Shown here one piece after another: positions 38,701-45,920 of a DNA stretch of 64,000 nt. Both the position numbers and the translations under genes were made by a program. The notes under the pieces were generated by a model, which saw nothing but the letters and a program-made list of their open reading frames with translations, was not told where the DNA came from and made no database searches. Source of the DNA: Candidatus Poribacteria bacterium. Lineage in GTDB: Bacteria > Poribacteria > WGA-4E > WGA-3G. Position 1 is the first letter of the stretch. Each line of letters starts with the position of its first letter. Location of the stretch: positions 62,001 through 126,000 of the forward strand of contig JAPOZO010000063.1 in the NCBI GenBank assembly GCA_026706025.1, written 5' to 3'.

Positions 38701-39076
38701 AAAGACGTACACCAGGGCGGGACTCGGTAGGCGCAGCTGAAACATCAACCGCTTCAATTGTAGCCGTCGCGGGTATACCCAGCATTAACCGTGTAACTGG
38801 AACTTTGGGATTGCCGGGTTCAGCAGTGAAGTGACAGTCGGCGTAATGTGCCTCGTGATAGCGGACATTGTCTCGGACTGTTTCAGAGACAGTGAGTTCA
38901 GGTAAGGTGAACTGAAGCGTGATGCCTTCGGCTGACGTAGATTGTGTAACACGCGCAGACGCGCTGGAAGACCAGAGGAAAAAGAAAAGGATGGGGATGC
39001 ATAGCATGACCCCGAGCCGTACTCTGATACACCCGGGTTTGTTCTTCTCTTTTGTGTTTTTTAAATATAATTGCAT
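32711..39076 (-). CDS. PorU-like C25-family (gingipain-type) secretion-system protease, 2121 residues
   Basis: A signal peptide (LCIPILFFFLWSSSASA) is followed by an N-terminal beta region with an early ESVTSS-type insert. A peptidase C25 domain spans about residues 685-1060: YVVITHRKFLAAAERLAGWRE, YVVLLGDGTYDF, catalytic His in QYAGHGG near residue 932 and catalytic Cys in VLSCYNGYF near 970, then LFGDPALQ. Long Ig/beta-rich regions follow. The last 100 residues (FLNYPNPFPRKTTITCEL through VANGVYYAKLKI) are a type IX sorting-type FlgD-like domain. PorU in Bacteroidetes removes sorting tails and attaches cargo to the surface; both catalytic residues are present, and a PorV-like barrel is next in the operon. 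Twice the usual PorU size. Several repeat-derived inserts lie in the code. ATG 39076 abuts a repeat end. Confidence 0.85.
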   Translation of the reverse strand: MQLYLKNTKEKNKPGCIRVRLGVMLCIPILFFFLWSSSASARVTQSTSAEGITLQFTLPELTVSETVRDNVRYHEAHYADCHFTAEPGNPKVPVTRLMLGIPATATIEAVDVSAAPTESRPGVRLLPVSVTSYQLQEGSSLTTGSEANWPLVTSSSQRWVESGSAYQSNTGDPSYPGLPLARIIREGYIRSQRIIALALYPVQYSPKTRQLRLYSRFTVSIRFSYGSHQLSAVNRQIESVTSSETSLLRVLTAKQARLPTAIPAESEAFERALSHQLLNAEQAAHFRAPQPQVPAAPTLVSNNGNRNPRYKLFVGETGIYAVTAESLARDWGVELIGTNPARFRITQGNRDIPIYITGVEDGKFDPGDTIFFLGNKPRNPYSRWNIYWLALDGSRVRTRVPQLAASPTDPTATQIPTFRSKVNFEEDYLTNNLEFVYNDDKHKWFEENDFWYWDGIKNGGDAAEMRLEFPLYDVAKSFDPSHISVELQGGTPVPHQILVSVNGVRIEVAEWNQQDTLTVDRFLRTWNILKDDTKGELNVLSLARVDDNVDEDTTRYPYHVYLNRFSVEYTRLFRAVADELWFRSPTEDDTSRTQLPGGRKLQYKIEAFRDPGIHIFETDGTYLTARLRGFAIETDVTRTGMYNALFQVPDTRKTQFIAVSDTALRQPERIEIVEPTDLATATHGADYVVITHRKFLAAAERLAGWRETSGGGGHRTKVVTTDDIYNTYGDGGVNPKAIKDFLTHAYQSWTPPAPTYVVLLGDGTYDFRGIDTEIHTEPPELDGYIPTHYIRTDSFGRTASDHWYVTISGHDEFTDMYIGRLSAETVSQADAIVNKILDYEQSPLNGDWRRKIISVADDEVSNSGDFIFRKSLNEIAKDHTRLGYETIEIFLEDITDEVEAKPEDYPDVFPQRVAKDRIIEALGEGAVIAQYAGHGGNTVWAHEIIFDNVSVDQVEETGKIPFMLVLSCYNGYFDKPGEPSMAEKLLRKERGGIIGMLSATRLTYGSGNDALNRIIFDMIFKRNVRQLGPLSFDSKVELLMTEGTGQIDVMMEYTLFGDPALQIAIANGEIRPAIETKTVAPGDTLRIAPGYIQTATYDASRRTKRFVRDTDFDGTLTVKALFPGKTAVSQGVAGPVEYYTGDVSLTKTLTVSRGAYPAVTFTVPRNIASGDAHVEYYAQSDAKKHPSKNTVAVGGDGFTVNVPKILDIHPELIGDDKFRISVQVSDENEQSLLVVLEWRNLAARQWEIVELIPREAPVTAEKTSGGAWWTTPEPLNAPTDGSVVRYEIRVTDSDGNITVSDRLEYYPYVYPNLSVVQVGREDVIGYGYNSERKQWYLSADVQIEGPEVQNPIEVVFFSGNPDVDDDMLVDGDARSLGTARIRPEDWIQRTPLVGAKSPRPNGLGNPTPTETSKKDVYEPDPLNTLPIATATLNLTDQLPLGTHDIFAYVDATRTEADQPGEVLENDEKDNIAYRRISVNMGVVGTAAGQIISLDRNCVVTAPPDVLRDTETVLSIRPLDKQRFAAIGTGTSDAKKHPSKETINQITDVSKRAPLPGKVTYGYELAISNQQSTVDGFRQEADFLLASPVAIDLSFDFGTLSTQLAEELLGSSEEVTEGLGVASTIDTAVIARVREMGVYMFSSVLGNWVRLPSQQLTDASGALQKRLHVANMSKENVGITRLNDVRIQPEGTRTGKYVLFFTGPRTYRLLLAPFTEDSQNLGALEVISPAEQLVSFSVDFPNWKHGLSLNMEQDFEQPFRFGDIWAFNITALNQPLEGATNAEDPSQQELRWYASGFRDTNHGSGTINYIELPPDTAMPEDRWFVLFLTDTEFQIEGEKTGILRSQSEGIPLRGTAGQPFVYEPYGLRFQLTQGERPFTPGDRFSFETRPIGIIRATTDRLGPVTLVYSDDTVPPDIQLTIGNQQHFVPGDATDPEPLIGATLTDPSGLDYLTRPLLLELGRVSGEFERILPEAYQLTYHPGSNQLVLTYPSPELEPREYELRLTASDVHGNTDTKRITFRVHDDLQLLSFLNYPNPFPRKTTITCELTAPADSIDVKIYTLSGRLIRELSIPATPGFLMVEWDGRDADGVEVANGVYYAKLKIQREGEKDITEILKMMKLR
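34461..34484. repeat. 24-base direct repeat inside the PorU-like gene, copy 1
   Basis: The plus-strand word TTTGCTTGGGTGTTTCTTCG followed by CGTC is identical to that at 35513-35536. Read as protein in both places it gives SDAKKHPSK, one copy between DKQRFAAIGTG and QITDVS. Exact identity over 24 bases in an otherwise diverged gene points to a small mobile or recombined word. Confidence 0.75.
35513..35536. repeat. 24-base direct repeat inside the PorU-like gene, copy 2
   Basis: Second exact copy of the word at 34461-34484, about 1.05 kb away, again in the frame that reads SDAKKHPSK, here after VEYYAQ and before TVAVGGDG. Confidence 0.75.
38371..38400. repeat. Intergenic-repeat arm captured in the PorU-like coding sequence
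   Basis: GACGGTTGACGGCTGATAGC then TGATGGCTAC is the end arm of the palindromic repeat family found between genes elsewhere (for example ACTGACGGCTGATGGCTG at 9742). Here it is read as GSHQLSAVNRQIE with no break in frame. Confidence 0.65.
38619..38689. repeat. Palindromic insert in the PorU-like coding sequence
   Basis: Arms GTTACCAGT (38619-38627) and ACTGGTAAC (38674-38682, with a second copy to 38689) enclose TTCGCTTCGCTTCCAGTGG-type sequence. It encodes a Ser/Thr/Gln-rich stretch (VTSYQLQEGSSLTTGSEANW) in frame. Confidence 0.65.
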
Positions 39077-39330
39077 TTTTTAGGGTTGTCAGTTCAAATT
39101 TGAAAAGCGAATCGGAACCTTGCTAACGAAAATGTTGTCTATTACCTTATATGTGTTTTGTGAGAGGTAATTTCTTCACTTTTTTCTATCTGAGCGCAAG
39201 TTGCTACGGACAAGATTTCAACGATGCGGTTTTCTGCGTTTTTGTACCGTAAACTCGCCTCGCAGTGAGAGTTGCGGACGCACACATACAGACTAACAGT
39301 CTATGCGACAAACAAAAGGGACAACTTCGG

Positions 39331-40314
39331 TCATTTGACTTTCAAAAGAATCTTACCGAAATTGCGATTTGCTTCCATATATTCATGCGCTTGTCGCGCT
39401 TCTGCTAACGGAAAAACGGTGTCAATTACAGGTTGAAGGGCACCACGTTTTAATTCTGGTAACCATCGCTCAACAAAACGCTGTGTGATAGCGATTTTTT
39501 CCGCAATAGATTGTGGTCGCATGACTGAACCGATGATCTTGAGTCGATTGCGCATTACTGTACCAAGATTAATTTCCGTGGTTGAACCACCGATCAATCC
39601 AACTTGCAACAGCCTACCTTTTGTTTTAAGTATAGAAAGATTCCGCTCAAGATAGGGAGCACCAATAAAATCTAAGACGACATCCACACCTTGTCCATCT
39701 GTTAAACGCGCAATTTCCGCGACGAAGTCAGCAGTTTTGTAGTTGATTCCCTCTACTGCTCCGAGTGCATTGCATTTCTCAATCTTTTCCGGCGTTCCCG
39801 CAGTGACAAAAACGTTAGCACCTGCATGATGGGATATTTGGACACCAGCACTGCCGACACCACTTCCGCCAGCATGAATTAGAATTGTCTCGCCAGCCGA
39901 TAATTCACCTAAAGTGAAGATATTTTCGTTTGCGGTAAAAAACACTTCAGGAACTGCAGCAGCTTGCTCAAAACTCCACTTGTCAGGTATCGGCATTGCC
40001 ATACGGTAATCGATAACAGCTTGCTCAGCGTAACCGCCACCACCGACGAGTCCAAAAACGCGATCGCCTTTGGTTACACCCTCTACAGCACTTCCCATTG
40101 CTGAAACGGTGCCAGCAATTTCTAAGCCGAGTATCTCGGATTCACCCGGCGGTGGTGGATATCCGCCGCGCCGCTGAAGCGTGTCGGCTCGATTTAAAGC
40201 AGTGGCATGAACATCCACCACAAGTTGTGTTTCAGTCGGTTGCGGCGACGGTGCTTCGCCTAATTGGAGTACCTCTGGTCCCCCATCGCCTGTTCTGATA
40301 ATTGCTTTCACCAT
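39331..40314 (-). CDS. NAD(P)H:quinone oxidoreductase, zinc-independent MDR family (PIG3-like)
   Basis: 327 residues, full family length. Medium-chain dehydrogenase/reductase with GroES-like N-terminus (ALNRADTLQRRGGYPPPPG, LGLEIAGTV) and Rossmann domain with the nucleotide motif HAGGSGVGSAGVQ. The PIG3/TP53I3-type signatures YPPPPG and the NRADTLQR stretch are clear, and the zinc-binding Cys/His residues of alcohol dehydrogenases are absent. It would reduce quinones or enones with NADPH. The start is ATG 40314; GAGGTAA precedes it. It has no obvious operon partner: the PorU-like gene follows after a 254-base spacer with repeat fragments (CTCGCAGTGAGAG at 39248). Confidence 0.92.
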   Translation of the reverse strand: MVKAIIRTGDGGPEVLQLGEAPSPQPTETQLVVDVHATALNRADTLQRRGGYPPPPGESEILGLEIAGTVSAMGSAVEGVTKGDRVFGLVGGGGYAEQAVIDYRMAMPIPDKWSFEQAAAVPEVFFTANENIFTLGELSAGETILIHAGGSGVGSAGVQISHHAGANVFVTAGTPEKIEKCNALGAVEGINYKTADFVAEIARLTDGQGVDVVLDFIGAPYLERNLSILKTKGRLLQVGLIGGSTTEINLGTVMRNRLKIIGSVMRPQSIAEKIAITQRFVERWLPELKRGALQPVIDTVFPLAEARQAHEYMEANRNFGKILLKVK

Positions 40315-40560
40315 TTACCTCGCTTTCTGAATCATGATAAATTTAAGTGACATGACTGGACGGATACGCCCCATGTTCAGCGAGGTCCCCGTGCCTCGCT
40401 GTCCTTACCCAGCAACTTGGTGCACCGCTAATTATTGATTTCGCTATAACAATCTCTATTGTAAAAAAGAAAGGGATTACAACTTTTTAGGCTTATTAAC
40501 GTCTAAATGAATAGGATAGCATACAAAAAGACTAAATTTAACCGAAGAGAGGCACGTAAG

Positions 40561-41040
40561 ATGGCAAAAAAAAACACAAATACGCCGAAAAAGTCGGCAT
40601 CTCGTCGATTCAACCCTGTGAAAGCGAAGTTGGAATCCATAAACGAATGCTTTGAGCAATTACAGAACGGGCTGCCTGAAAGTCAAGAAGCGTATGTTGA
40701 TGGGGACAGAATCACACATTCCTACGTTAAAAGCTGCTTCCTCATGATTATCCAACGCGCCGTGGATATCAACAATGTTATCATTGAATTTAAGGGGCAA
40801 ACACCACCGCAACAAAAACATCACAGTTTTTTGACACTCCATCAAGACAACGCGATTGACAAAAAGACACTGGATTTTTTCATCAAAGCCCTAAGTTACT
40901 ATGAAAACATCATCAACCCTTATCAAGAGCTCACGCCCTCCGAATTGTACGATGTCTCCCAGGATCTTCTGAAGTACGGTGAAGCATACACGGATCAACT
41001 CGAAAATTACTTCGTCAATTTCTCACCTTCAGTAAAATAG
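40561..41040 (+). CDS. HepT-like (DUF86) protein with altered active-site motif
   Basis: ATG 40561 (MAKKNTNTPKKSASRRF) is chosen because AGAGG sits 8 bases upstream; an in-frame ATG at 40507 lacks one. 159 residues, mostly helical. VKSCFLMIIQRAVDINNVIIEF resembles the dimer helix of HepT/DUF86 toxin RNases (SYL-AIEAAIDI-N-II). HepT then has R-x4-H-x-Y in RN-LVH-Y; here the matching place reads YENIINPY, so Arg and His are gone. No MntA-type antitoxin is adjacent. It may be an inactivated or repurposed relative, or an unrelated helical protein. Its stop codon lies inside a strong hairpin. Confidence 0.5.
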   Translation: MAKKNTNTPKKSASRRFNPVKAKLESINECFEQLQNGLPESQEAYVDGDRITHSYVKSCFLMIIQRAVDINNVIIEFKGQTPPQQKHHSFLTLHQDNAIDKKTLDFFIKALSYYENIINPYQELTPSELYDVSQDLLKYGEAYTDQLENYFVNFSPSVK

Positions 41041-41061
41041 GCGCGGTTGCTCCCGCGCCTA
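41038..41061 (+). terminator. GC-rich terminator hairpin overlapping the HepT-like stop codon
   Basis: TAGGCGCGG and CCGCGCCTA pair perfectly over 9 bases with a 6-base loop, followed by TTATAT. The TAG stop is the first three bases of the stem. The downstream T tract is short, so it may act in both directions. Confidence 0.6.
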
Positions 41062-41106
41062 TTATATCGACATAATTCGTTTGGTTACAGACCGCGCCGA
41101 TACGCC

Positions 41107-41880
41107 TCAATTAAATTCGACGATACCACCAGTCCCTTTTAGTTCGATATCTGGTTTAAGCAGAATCTGCTCTTCGGGTTCCAATTTTAATCCAGTTGGA
41201 TGGAGGCTATAAGCGATCCTGAGCGGGAGATATTTCCCCAAATCGGCATATCTCTCCTCCTCAGTCTTATAGATTTGCTGTTCGCTCATCTGGGTCTGAT
41301 AGGCGTACCAGTACTTGAGGTATGACCGGATGCGGTTACTAAAAATAATCTCACTGGAATTTGTATCAACGACTTTAACTTGGGTACGACCAATCGCAGT
41401 CAGCCGGGTACGAATATAAGTGGATGTACCAGAAATACCGCCTTGTCTACCTTGTTTCATCAGATGTTGGTCAAAGTCGCGCCGAGTTAGACTCGGTTTT
41501 TCAACCATCCCGACGATAACCATATCCGCCTCAAGTGCTTGTCCGAGTTTCGCTGCCAAAGCAGGGTCTTCATAAACTTGCGCCAATGTTAACCCCAATT
41601 CTGTGAGTTTGTCGTCAATAGGCTTAAGTTTGCTCGAACGGTCATAAACCCACTCTGCATTTTTGAATATGATCTCGAGTCGGGTGGCAAGGTTCACGCT
41701 GATTCTTCCACCTAACCTGCTTACCTCTTCTGCCGCGCCTGCCTCAGCGTAGAGTGGGGTAATTACAATGCGCTTCGCTTCGCTTATCGGTGGTGGGGTG
41801 GTAATGTTAGGCTCGGGCATGCAACCTACCATTGCAACACAGAGAAGCGGTATAAACAGAATTGTCAAGAAACGTATCAC
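41107..41880 (-). CDS. Putative outer-membrane lipoprotein, CsgG/LpoB-like
   Basis: Start GTG 41880 (VIRFLTILFIPLLCVAMVGC): AGGAGG lies 9 bases upstream and a lipoprotein signal with lipobox MVGC follows. This is far better than the ATG 246 bases further up, which has no signal. The 257-residue product has RIVITPLY near the mature N-terminus, then NLATRLEIIF and LGQALEADMVIVGMV. The pattern of strand, amphipathic helix and DMVIVG strand resembles CsgG/LpoB-type periplasmic domains. This is a fold-level guess. The upstream 274-base spacer contains two small TTCG-loop hairpins (41985-41997, 42012-42022). Confidence 0.65.
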   Translation of the reverse strand: MIRFLTILFIPLLCVAMVGCMPEPNITTPPPISEAKRIVITPLYAEAGAAEEVSRLGGRISVNLATRLEIIFKNAEWVYDRSSKLKPIDDKLTELGLTLAQVYEDPALAAKLGQALEADMVIVGMVEKPSLTRRDFDQHLMKQGRQGGISGTSTYIRTRLTAIGRTQVKVVDTNSSEIIFSNRIRSYLKYWYAYQTQMSEQQIYKTEEERYADLGKYLPLRIAYSLHPTGLKLEPEEQILLKPDIELKGTGGIVEFN

Positions 41881-42154
41881 TGAAGTGTGCCTCCTATAAT
41901 TTTGGGCATAACTTGAAAGCCAAATTTCCCGGATTGAGAAACCGAAAATTTGTGCTAATTTACATACTCTAAAAAAGTCTTTCTCTCGCTTCGCGAGGAA
42001 ATAAATAGCTCGGTCTTCGACCAAAAGGCTTAGGCTTCCCACACGCGGGTTTGTAATCTCGTTTAACTGTAGGTGAGATATATGAAACACGCCCCCGCAT
42101 ATCGGAAACTGAATTACCAACAGCATACCACAAATTGCCGAAATTAGTCAAGCC

Positions 42155-43117
42155 TTATCCGACAGCCAATGCTCGAACTTCCCCAAATTCGTGTGAGAGT
42201 TTAGTCCATGAATCGCCAGTATCTGTGCTGCGATAGAGTTGACCGCTTACACTACAAGCGATTAGCAGGTCGTTGATTTTCGGATTATGGGCAAATGTCC
42301 AGATTGTGCTGTTCGCAGTTCTGCCGATATCCGCGCGATCCCATGTTTGCCCGGCATCACGGGTTGAAAAGATACCACCTTGGTCGCCCGGGGGACCATT
42401 GCCAGCACCGATGAACACCCTGCCTGAATCGCCGTTGAGAAAGAACGCGGCACGACAGTAAGGCCACGGGTAATGTGCTTTGACATTTAAGGGTGTCCAC
42501 TGTTTGCCCATGTCTGTCGTGACACAAACATCGTTGTTCGTCGCTGCGATGATCGTTTTCGGTGAACCGGGGACGACACAAAGCCCGTGAATGTCCAAAC
42601 TACTGAGTCCTTCGCTGCGCTCTGTCCATGTTTCACCGCCATCATTGCTGAGACGCATCCCATCAATTTCGACCCCAGCATAGAGTGTTTGTGAATCTTC
42701 GGGATCAATCACAAAGGTCGTAACGCGTGGTACAATCGGGATACCTTCACATTCTTCCGCCAAGTCAACATCAAGTTGTTTCCAATTATCGCCACCATCA
42801 GTAGATTTGAAAAGTGCGGAAGGACACGTGCCAGCATAAAGCGTTTCTGGTGTCCTTGAATCGATCGCTATTGACCAAACTTCCCGTCCATCCATAGGAC
42901 TTGGAAGGTGATGCCACGATTCAGCAGCATTGTTTGTTCGGAAGATACCGTTTTCGGTACCCGCATAGAGGGTGTCTGAGTCACTTGGGTTGACAGCTAT
43001 AGCGCGAACATCAGCCTCCGGGAAGAGCCCGTTACTAATTCTGCGCCATGTATCTCCGTTATCCGTACTGTGCCAAACGCTTTGTCCAATAGTTCCTGCA
43101 TAGAGTGTAGCTTGCAT
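42155..43117 (-). CDS. BNR/Asp-box beta-propeller protein (YCF48/sialidase-like)
   Basis: ATG 43117 (MQATLYAGTIGQS) is preceded by AAGGGGGAAAAG; the further-upstream start has none. 320 residues made of a repeated blade with Asp-box motif S-x-D-x-G-x-T-W: STDNGDTW, STDGGDNW, SNDGGETW, TTDMGKQW, TRDAGQTW and STDTGDSW. LYAG recurs before each. There is no signal peptide and no sialidase Arg triad or other catalytic signature, so it is likely a binding propeller. It lies 274 bases upstream of the lipoprotein gene on the same strand. Confidence 0.85.
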   Translation of the reverse strand: MQATLYAGTIGQSVWHSTDNGDTWRRISNGLFPEADVRAIAVNPSDSDTLYAGTENGIFRTNNAAESWHHLPSPMDGREVWSIAIDSRTPETLYAGTCPSALFKSTDGGDNWKQLDVDLAEECEGIPIVPRVTTFVIDPEDSQTLYAGVEIDGMRLSNDGGETWTERSEGLSSLDIHGLCVVPGSPKTIIAATNNDVCVTTDMGKQWTPLNVKAHYPWPYCRAAFFLNGDSGRVFIGAGNGPPGDQGGIFSTRDAGQTWDRADIGRTANSTIWTFAHNPKINDLLIACSVSGQLYRSTDTGDSWTKLSHEFGEVRALAVG

Positions 43118-43371
43118 CTTTTCCCCCTTTTCAAAGAGAAGAACGTGAAAACATAATTTCCTTTTTACTAACAATGAAAACCGAGCTGCAGATCAATTCC
43201 AAAAAAGTCATCAAGCATAAGACTTACGCGATTTTCCTATGAACAACAACCACACGCCGCTGGCAAGGCTTCAAACCTCGTCAGCAATGGAGGATGCGTA
43301 AGTAGTGAAGAAAAAATAGTAACGCTGTTATTTACTGCAGCTTGATGCTAATCCGTCGTGCATATATTATA

Positions 43372-45096
43372 TTACTCGGTTAACGATCCTGTGTCAACAA
43401 TTCGAGAATCAAGTGAAATCTGATATATAACAGATTCTGGTGCTATCTCCGGTTCAAGAAGAAATGAGAGTCGGTATAGGTGACTGCCCTGCACATCTTG
43501 TGTGATTTGGTACATTGCCTGTGTTTCCCTATAGAGGCGTTCCACTTTATTCTCAAAGAGCATCACCGTCACAGTTGGGGTTAACCCAACGAGAGATTCA
43601 CTCGGCTGGGCGATGATGTCCCAGTACCGAGGATGCACAGGATTCGGAAGCGCAGCCGTGATAAAAGTGATATGTGCGCCACGCGCTGCACTATATTGAT
43701 AATTAGAGCTATGTGTCTCAGCGTTGATTGTCTCTGTTTGTAAACTCGGCACTAAGAGTACTTCTGTAACAGCATTCGGCACGACAACGGAACCCGAGTT
43801 ACCCGCAGACAACGTTATCTCTCGCACATGGACATCACCAGTGCTATGAAATTCAATTGCATGCGCAGCACTGTTGACTCCAGAATTACTCGAAAAACCG
43901 AGTGTCAATCCACCAGCGTCCTCAAATCCGATGTAATCTGCTGAAAAGTTCCTGAGTTTTCCGTCCTGTGCGCCACTTGGATAGGAATCGTGCCAGCGAC
44001 GCGGTGAAAGCGTAAGTCTAACAGCATGATAATCAGAGAGGTAGTTTGCCAACTTCCATTGAATAAAGATATCAGAAACCTTCTGTGTAATGCCTTCCAA
44101 GGCAAGCGCATCGGCAATACCAGTGAGCGATGTACCACGGTTTCGGACAATTTCAGCCAGGGTTCCTGTACCACCGTGCTGTTCATGGAGGTAGAGCATC
44201 CATAGGAAAGCGGCACCATAGTGTGGTAGCGCGTCTGCATCCCTTTCGGGCCACGCTATAAGCGAAACAGAAGGCGTTTTTTCAAATGCACCTATATGCT
44301 CCATCACAGAATAGCCACAGAGAAATGATGCGTATCCCGCACAACCCTCATCAACCCAAGTTGCTTCGTGTGGATCGTGCCGCCAATGGATGAGATGTAG
44401 GAACTCGTGCGCAATGACGTTATGAGCGACTTCACTATTTGGGTTAAGCGGTTGTGTGTCAATATACAACATGTCCGCTTCGTTACTACGAATTGGAAAC
44501 CCACGGAACCCTGGTGTCCTAAGTACACCCCGACTTTGATCCGCGGGATTGAAAAATCCTGCCGTGTATTGACTGGCATGATTTGCGTCTTGAATATTGA
44601 GTAGCAGCAAAATAACCCTGCCATTTTCATCAATATCCGGTGGGAATCCGAAGAACCTTGTCAATGTAGGATAAATTCCTTGCTCCGGATTCGCTGGTGT
44701 AGCAACCTCAAAAGCATGCACTATTGATGCTACTGTTTCCACAGTGACTCGTGTGTTCCACTCAGCATCCTCAACAAAGATATAGCAGAAATTGCCGATC
44801 CCCTGTAAAACCGCAGAGACCGTGTATTGTTGCATACTCCTAAAGTCAGGGACAAAGAAGGTCCGTTCTGTACCAATCGGGAGTGCTGGCGCAGCTGGCA
44901 ACGCAGGGGCAGTCAGGTTGCCGGGCATGTCGAGTGGCATTGTGTTCGCACCCGGGTCTCCGTCCGTTGTTGGGAACGGACGGAACGGCATTTTTGTGTC
45001 CGACAATTGCGGTGTGCCACAGAGGTATGCCGAACTTCGACAAGGCGACCCTAACAGCAGTAGCATAAGGATGAAAAACACTATTATATTTTTCAT
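43372..45096 (-). CDS. Secreted zinc metallopeptidase, gluzincin HExxH type (M30-like)
   Basis: ATG 45096 (MKNIIVFFILMLLLLGSPCRSSAYLCG) begins a clear signal peptide; upstream codons come from an insertion-element end. 574 residues. The zinc site is HEFLHLIHW near residue 232, followed about 20 residues later by WVDEG with the likely third ligand Glu. A FGFPPDIDENGRVILLLLNI run before it is typical of hyicolysin-like M30 and related exported peptidases. The C-terminal 200 residues are beta-rich without known motifs. An IS200/IS605 remnant starts about 10 bases upstream of the start codon and probably displaced the native promoter. Confidence 0.75.
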   Translation of the reverse strand: MKNIIVFFILMLLLLGSPCRSSAYLCGTPQLSDTKMPFRPFPTTDGDPGANTMPLDMPGNLTAPALPAAPALPIGTERTFFVPDFRSMQQYTVSAVLQGIGNFCYIFVEDAEWNTRVTVETVASIVHAFEVATPANPEQGIYPTLTRFFGFPPDIDENGRVILLLLNIQDANHASQYTAGFFNPADQSRGVLRTPGFRGFPIRSNEADMLYIDTQPLNPNSEVAHNVIAHEFLHLIHWRHDPHEATWVDEGCAGYASFLCGYSVMEHIGAFEKTPSVSLIAWPERDADALPHYGAAFLWMLYLHEQHGGTGTLAEIVRNRGTSLTGIADALALEGITQKVSDIFIQWKLANYLSDYHAVRLTLSPRRWHDSYPSGAQDGKLRNFSADYIGFEDAGGLTLGFSSNSGVNSAAHAIEFHSTGDVHVREITLSAGNSGSVVVPNAVTEVLLVPSLQTETINAETHSSNYQYSAARGAHITFITAALPNPVHPRYWDIIAQPSESLVGLTPTVTVMLFENKVERLYRETQAMYQITQDVQGSHLYRLSFLLEPEIAPESVIYQISLDSRIVDTGSLTE

Positions 45097-45199
45097 CACT
45101 CTTCGGGCAGGAGACCCCATGCTTTAGCTTGGGGAGGAATGCCCGCTCCTATTTTCCTATTTTTTCTTCACATTTCTATCAAGATGTGGTATGATATAT

Positions 45200-45281
45200 G
45201 TATCACGTTGGCAAGTCTAACAAGAGTTGCTGCTTAGCAACTGACTTGCCTCCCATTTGTTAGGGGTTAGAAGCGTGATAC
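45200..45281 (+). other. Nested three-stem inverted repeat in the tnpB leader
   Basis: Three perfect stems nest around one centre: GTATCACG/CGTGATAC (8 bases), GGCAAGTC/GACTTGCC (8) and AGTTGCT/AGCAACT (7, loop GCTT). It lies just before the tnpB start. It may be a structured leader or a subterminal recognition site for a TnpA; neither is tested. Confidence 0.6.
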
Positions 45282-45291
45282 GTGAAACCCA

Positions 45292-45695
45292 ATGAAAAAG
45301 AAACGAAAAAAGAAACAACGTTGCAGAACGTATAAGTATCAGATACGCGAGCATCCTCAGACTTATGTCGAAGGTTTGACGCGATTGCTACTGAGAAACT
45401 CAACCTTAGAGGTATGAAACGTCTCTGGGGACGCAAAGTCTCCGACCTTTCCTTTGGGCAGTTTGTTGAGATATTGAAGTTTAAGTGTTTCAAACATAAT
45501 CGTGAGTTCCTTCAAACTGGACAATGGGCCCCTACAACAAAACCTTGTTCGGATTGTGGGCATCACAACAAAGACCTTTCTCTTTCAGATAGGCAGTGGA
45601 CGTGTCCTGAATGTGGTTCGCACCACGATAGAGACATCAACGCTGCTATAAACATCTTGAGGGCTGCTCGGGGTCCCTCTGTGGAGCAGATGTAA
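45292..45695 (+). pseudogene. TnpB with central deletion (C-terminal RuvC-III and zinc ribbon retained)
   Basis: ATG 45292 gives MKKKRKKKQRCRTYKYQI, then sequence that shifts frame near 45375. The other frame continues RFDAIATEKLNLRGMKRLWGRKVSDLSFGQFVEILKFK and then the zinc ribbon CSDCGHHNKDLSL...CPECG and the RuvC-III motif HDRDINAAINI. A full TnpB has about 370-400 residues; here some 250 including RuvC-I (the first catalytic Asp) are missing. The 3' part and right end, where tnpB elements encode their guide (omega) RNA, are intact, so an RNA could still be made. The nuclease itself should be dead. Confidence 0.8.
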
Positions 45696-45779
45696 GACGT
45701 TTCCGCGGAAACGCTAACTGCTATGAAGCACAAGCCCCTGCCTTTAGGCAGTGGGTGCCTTGACGGGGAATAACTATTG

Positions 45780-45918
45780 GCGTATTAATCGTCAGTGATT
45801 AGGGCATTCACTTCGCTCATGATCAGCAAGAGGTTTTAGATGACCCAAAACACTTTGCTAATCGCTGACCGCGATGGCTATTCCACTGAACGCTGACTGC
45901 TAAGGACTGATAGCCATA
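45780..45918. repeat. Intergenic palindromic repeat
   Basis: It opens TAATCGTCAGTGATTAGGGC and closes TGAACGCTGACTGCTAAGGACTGATAGCC, with CTAATCGCTGACCGCGATGGC inside. A diverged member of the family, lying directly after the stop of the TPR gene. Confidence 0.55.
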
Positions 45919-45920
45919 AA

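Larger units (their letters stand above)
45105..45768. mobile_element. IS200/IS605-type tnpB element, internally deleted
   Basis: The left end has a CCCCA-TGGGG hairpin (CATGCTTTAGCTTGGGGAGG) and the right end the CTGCCT-TT-AGGCAG hairpin in CAAGCCCCTGCCTTTAGGCA, both typical of tnpB elements. Between them is only a shortened tnpB and no tnpA. It cannot move by itself but may be mobilised by a TnpA elsewhere. Limits are approximate to about 10 bases. Confidence 0.75.

Noticed and set aside
41985-42022. Riboswitch upstream of the lipoprotein gene
   Set aside because: Two isolated small hairpins with TTCG loops do not match any riboswitch class known to me.
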